From positions 26,767 through 90,766 of the forward strand of contig NZ_BILX01000024.1 in the NCBI RefSeq assembly GCF_004000785.1: DNA of 64,000 nucleotides, given 5' to 3'. Below the pieces are notes generated by a model that ran no database searches, was not told where the DNA came from, and saw only the letters and a list, made by a program, of their open reading frames with translations. The position numbers and the translations under genes are program-made. Shown here in pieces: positions 61,220 through 64,000 of this stretch; positions within the stretch are counted from its first letter, which is position 1; each line of letters opens with the position of its first letter. The DNA comes from Paenibacillus ehimensis NBRC 15659 (GTDB lineage Bacteria > Bacillota > Bacilli > Paenibacillales > NBRC-103111).

Positions 61220-63964
61220 ATGAAAATCAAACGGATGGTTAACCTGGTTCTGATATTGGCGTTGGCGTTAACAGCAACGATGCTTCCGGCCGTTATGGTG
61301 TTTGGGGAAAGCCCGGCATTTGGGACGAAGGAGCCAACGGTTATCGAAGGAGCGCGCACGGATGCGGAAGCACCCACGGCGCCGACGGGCCTCAGAGCCG
61401 GGGAGATTACCGATACGGCCGTCGTCCTGAACTGGAATGCCTCCAAAGATAACGAAGGCGTGATGCAGTATGAGATACGCTATGGGACCAAGACATTACT
61501 GACGGAGAACACGAATGCGACGATTCCGGATTTGCTGCCGAACACCTCCTATACGTTTCAAGTCAAAGCCAGAGACGCGGCCGGCAACCTGTCGGCGGCG
61601 GCTTCGTTACATCTGGAGACCAAGCGCAGCCAGAACGATCATTCCATGTCGGACTGGCGGGAATTGCAGAGTCTGGCTTCTTCCCGATTGACGGGCGTCT
61701 ATGCCAAATTGCCCGGCAATTTTAAAGGCTATGCGGACGGTCCGCTGCTGGGAAATGGCGATGTCGGCACCGTGTCGGGCGGTACGGCCGACTCGCAGAC
61801 GATTTATATCGATAAAAACGATTTTTGGATGAAAAGCAGCAAATTGACCGTCGGCGGAGTAACGGTAACCAATCACTCGCACGGCACGAGTTCCGCCTCG
61901 TCTTATCGCTATGAGCAGGACCTGCTGAGTGCGGAAGTAAGAGCGGACGTAACCTTGAAAAACGTCCAGCTCCAGATGAAAACGTGGGTCGATGCGAACA
62001 GCAACCTGGTGATCACCGAACTTCGAACGCAAGCTGAGGCGCCTGTTCCGCTAACGGTTGACGTATGGGTTCCGGAAGCGGCCGACAAGCCGTTCAAGTC
62101 GGGAACGGATGCGGTCCGCGGCCTATTATGGGCGGCCCGCGAAAGCTCCACGAACCAAACGCCGAAGGATTGGATGTCCAGAGCGGTATTGGCTACGCGC
62201 CTGCTCGGGGCGCCGCTCACGGACTTCCGTTCGTCCGGCGGCAGGGCGCAAGCCGATTTTATGTTGCAGCCGAATACGACCGTAACGCTAGTGACGCAGG
62301 TTAGCGGCGGGGGTGGGGAAAATCCGGACGTTCCCGAAGCGGGGAGCTATTTGAAATTAGCTCAAGCCAGAGTCATGGGAGCGACACCGGCAACGATTGC
62401 CGCGCAGCATGAAGCGCATCTGGCCTGGTGGAAAAACTTCTGGTTGAAGTCGTATGTAATTACGAACGACGAGTGGTTCGACAAATATTATTTCGGGGCT
62501 TTGTATGCGCTGGCAGCAAGCAACCGGACGGGCAAAGCGGCCCCGGGCATTTTTGGCAGCTGGATTACGAACGACTCGCCGGGGTGGGGGTCCCGTTACT
62601 TTTTGAACTATAACTTCGAGAACCCGTACTGGGGCGTGTTTTCCAGCAACCGGCCCGAGTTGGCGGACGCCTATTTCGATCTGGTGCTGGGCTATATGCC
62701 GTACGGTATCAACCGCACGCATGAGGCGGGATACCGCGGCTTCTCGACAACCCGGTCGTTAGCGAGGCCTTACGGCCCGGCAACGGTCGGATGGGACCCG
62801 GCCCGCGTCCCGGTAAGTCCGGTCGCTCCTGTGAAAGTCAGATCCAAGCTGAACGACCAATTGATGCTGGGAGCGTATTTGGCTACAAACTTCATCAACC
62901 ATTATACCTACACGAAAGATACGGAGTTTTTGCGAAATAAAGCCTATCCGTTCCTCCTATCGCTGGCTGATTTCTGGGAAGATTACTTGGTGATGGAGAA
63001 CGGCAAATATGTCATCAAGGACAGCGCGCCGCGCGAGGCGAACGAGCACGACGACAACTCCATTCTGGACATCGCCATGGTTAAATTTTTGATGAAGGGG
63101 CTCCTTACGGCCAGCCGGGATTTAGATGTCGACGCCTCCCGGCGCGCCAAATGGCAGGATATTATGGATAAATTAGCCGATTATCCTACGTTCGTATACC
63201 CCGTAACCGGAAAAGAAGTGTTCAAAGAGTCCGAGTCCTATATCGACGGCAAGACCGGCAAACGGATTGTCAATCCGGGACGCCCCTTTATCGGGGGGAC
63301 GAATGTGAAGGGACCTTGGCATGCCGTGATGACGGGCTTGTTCTGGCCAAGCGACGAGATTAATTTGAGCACGACTTCCCGTTTGAAGCAGATCGCGCTG
63401 AATACGATCGAAGCGTACGGTTCCTGGGAGCAGACGAACTCGTTCGCCATGCAGTTTCCGGCCGCTGTGCGGATCGGCTACGATATTGACGAGGTGTTAA
63501 CCCATTTCAAAAAAATCATCAGCTCCAGCAAAAGCAGCTCCTTGCTGATGCGAAACAACCTGACGGTTTACCAAAAAGGCGGCGGCATCGAGACATCCGG
63601 CAGCGTGGAAACCATTAACGCTTTAATGCTGCAAAGCTATTTCGACGAGAGCAGAGGAAAAGACGTGATCCATCTGTTCCCCATGCTGCCAAAAGATAAG
63701 TATCCGGAGGCGCATTTCAGGCAGCTGCGGGCCAGAGGGGCGTTCGTGGTATCGAGCGGACTTCATGGAGGAGCGATCGCCGACGTGAGGCTGACCAGTG
63801 AAAAGGGCGGCCCCGTCCATATCGTGAACCCGTTCGGTGCCGCTCATGCTCAGGTCGTGAAAATAGACGGCACGAGCGAGGTGCCCGTTAGGGTTGACCA
63901 GGCTCAGGGTCTGATCACGTTCCAAACCGAAGCGGGCGCGACTTATAAGCTGCGAGCGAATTAA
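61220..63964 (+). CDS. Secreted GH95-like glycoside hydrolase with FN3 module
   Basis: 914 aa. Signal peptide (about 1-30, VLILALALTATMLPAVMVFG), an FN3 domain (49-136), then a large catalytic region with LLGNGDVGTVSGG, HLAWWKNFWLKSYV, YFGALYALAASNRTGKAAPG, HDDNSILDIAMVKFLMKGLL, LFPMLPKDKYPEAHFRQLRA and RGAFVVSSGLHGGAIADV. The end and beta-sandwich start resemble family GH95 (alpha-L-fucosidase/galactosidase). No cell-wall anchor, so probably released. GGGGAGG before ATG 61220. It lies after the SLH enzyme and may act on the same polysaccharide. Confidence 0.75.
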   Translation: MKIKRMVNLVLILALALTATMLPAVMVFGESPAFGTKEPTVIEGARTDAEAPTAPTGLRAGEITDTAVVLNWNASKDNEGVMQYEIRYGTKTLLTENTNATIPDLLPNTSYTFQVKARDAAGNLSAAASLHLETKRSQNDHSMSDWRELQSLASSRLTGVYAKLPGNFKGYADGPLLGNGDVGTVSGGTADSQTIYIDKNDFWMKSSKLTVGGVTVTNHSHGTSSASSYRYEQDLLSAEVRADVTLKNVQLQMKTWVDANSNLVITELRTQAEAPVPLTVDVWVPEAADKPFKSGTDAVRGLLWAARESSTNQTPKDWMSRAVLATRLLGAPLTDFRSSGGRAQADFMLQPNTTVTLVTQVSGGGGENPDVPEAGSYLKLAQARVMGATPATIAAQHEAHLAWWKNFWLKSYVITNDEWFDKYYFGALYALAASNRTGKAAPGIFGSWITNDSPGWGSRYFLNYNFENPYWGVFSSNRPELADAYFDLVLGYMPYGINRTHEAGYRGFSTTRSLARPYGPATVGWDPARVPVSPVAPVKVRSKLNDQLMLGAYLATNFINHYTYTKDTEFLRNKAYPFLLSLADFWEDYLVMENGKYVIKDSAPREANEHDDNSILDIAMVKFLMKGLLTASRDLDVDASRRAKWQDIMDKLADYPTFVYPVTGKEVFKESESYIDGKTGKRIVNPGRPFIGGTNVKGPWHAVMTGLFWPSDEINLSTTSRLKQIALNTIEAYGSWEQTNSFAMQFPAAVRIGYDIDEVLTHFKKIISSSKSSSLLMRNNLTVYQKGGGIETSGSVETINALMLQSYFDESRGKDVIHLFPMLPKDKYPEAHFRQLRARGAFVVSSGLHGGAIADVRLTSEKGGPVHIVNPFGAAHAQVVKIDGTSEVPVRVDQAQGLITFQTEAGATYKLRAN

Positions 63965-63972
63965 AGGAAATT

Positions 63973-64000
63973 CAGCCGCCCCCCTCACTTATGGGGGGCT
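63973..64000 (+). terminator. Terminator hairpin cut by the window end
   Basis: AGCCGCCCCCC pairs with GGGGGGCT; the T tract would lie beyond the window. Confidence 0.55.

Noticed and set aside
1..64000. CRISPR arrays, tRNA and rRNA genes, insertion sequences
   Set aside because: No regularly spaced direct repeats, no tRNA-like cloverleaf with CCA/GTTCGA signatures, no rRNA motifs and no transposase gene were seen on reading the window.

Overview
The window looks like a chromosomal segment of a Gram-positive, spore-former-type Firmicute of the Paenibacillaceae (Paenibacillus, Cohnella or a close relative). Supporting signs are strong AGGAGG-type ribosome binding sites, lipoboxes, a surface protein with three SLH domains, paired ECF sigma/anti-sigma genes, sugar ABC transporters without their own ATPase, Fur boxes, an SOS box, LuxS, and general codon use. 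No rRNA, tRNA or CRISPR array was seen. One AT-richer block (about 15.9-23.4 kb) is clearly of different origin.

Layout. 0-2.8 kb: end of an AzlD-like gene, then APS kinase, sulfotransferase and a frameshifted methyltransferase. 2.9-4.5 kb: a MarR regulator and a frameshifted beta-lactamase-like hydrolase that share an inverted operator. 4.6-6.5 kb: a PmtA-like methyltransferase with an S-adenosylhomocysteine-hydrolase-like protein that has lost its catalytic residues. 6.7-8.2 kb: an unknown protein and a metallophosphoesterase. 8.3-10 kb: ECF sigma/anti-sigma. 10.2-13.5 kb: two-component system plus lipoprotein. 13.7-28.4 kb: a carbohydrate locus (polysaccharide deacetylase, two solute-binding lipoproteins, two permeases, an HlyD-type protein) split by a decayed prophage of about 7.6 kb with 30-bp direct repeats at its ends.

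The prophage remnant keeps a truncated integrase, broken tail-fibre, holin, broken lysin and broken DNA ligase genes. In the middle sits an intact, better preserved cassette: a secreted protein plus a small membrane protein, divergent from a TPR receptor of RRNPP type whose stop codon overlaps a 46-codon prepropeptide gene. That propeptide carries the same heptapeptide (AFDHHGW) twice. This is the best candidate for an undescribed system: a prophage-borne peptide signalling pair with a possible secreted effector and immunity protein.

28.4-42.9 kb: a chemotaxis receptor behind a c-di-GMP-I riboswitch, a BMP-family binding protein, HEAT/TPR proteins, a second ECF sigma/anti-sigma pair, two TetR regulators with recognisable operators, a GNAT acetyltransferase, VOC proteins, an AlkD-like protein, a frameshifted Fur-box-preceded siderophore-binding lipoprotein, LuxS and a SUKH protein. 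43-54.3 kb: an enoyl-reductase-like MDR protein, a molybdopterin oxidoreductase, then an iron region: an AraC regulator behind a near-perfect Fur box, a small SOS-box gene, and a five-gene Fur-box operon joining ECF-transporter parts to two YbtP/YbtQ-like ABC transporters. 54.7-64 kb: two large secreted carbohydrate enzymes, one an SLH-anchored fusion of metallophosphoesterase and GH8 glycanase, the other GH95-like.

Several core genes carry single-base frameshifts (about 2475, 3956, 31930, 40454). They may be real lesions or residual indel errors in the assembly; the sequence alone cannot decide.
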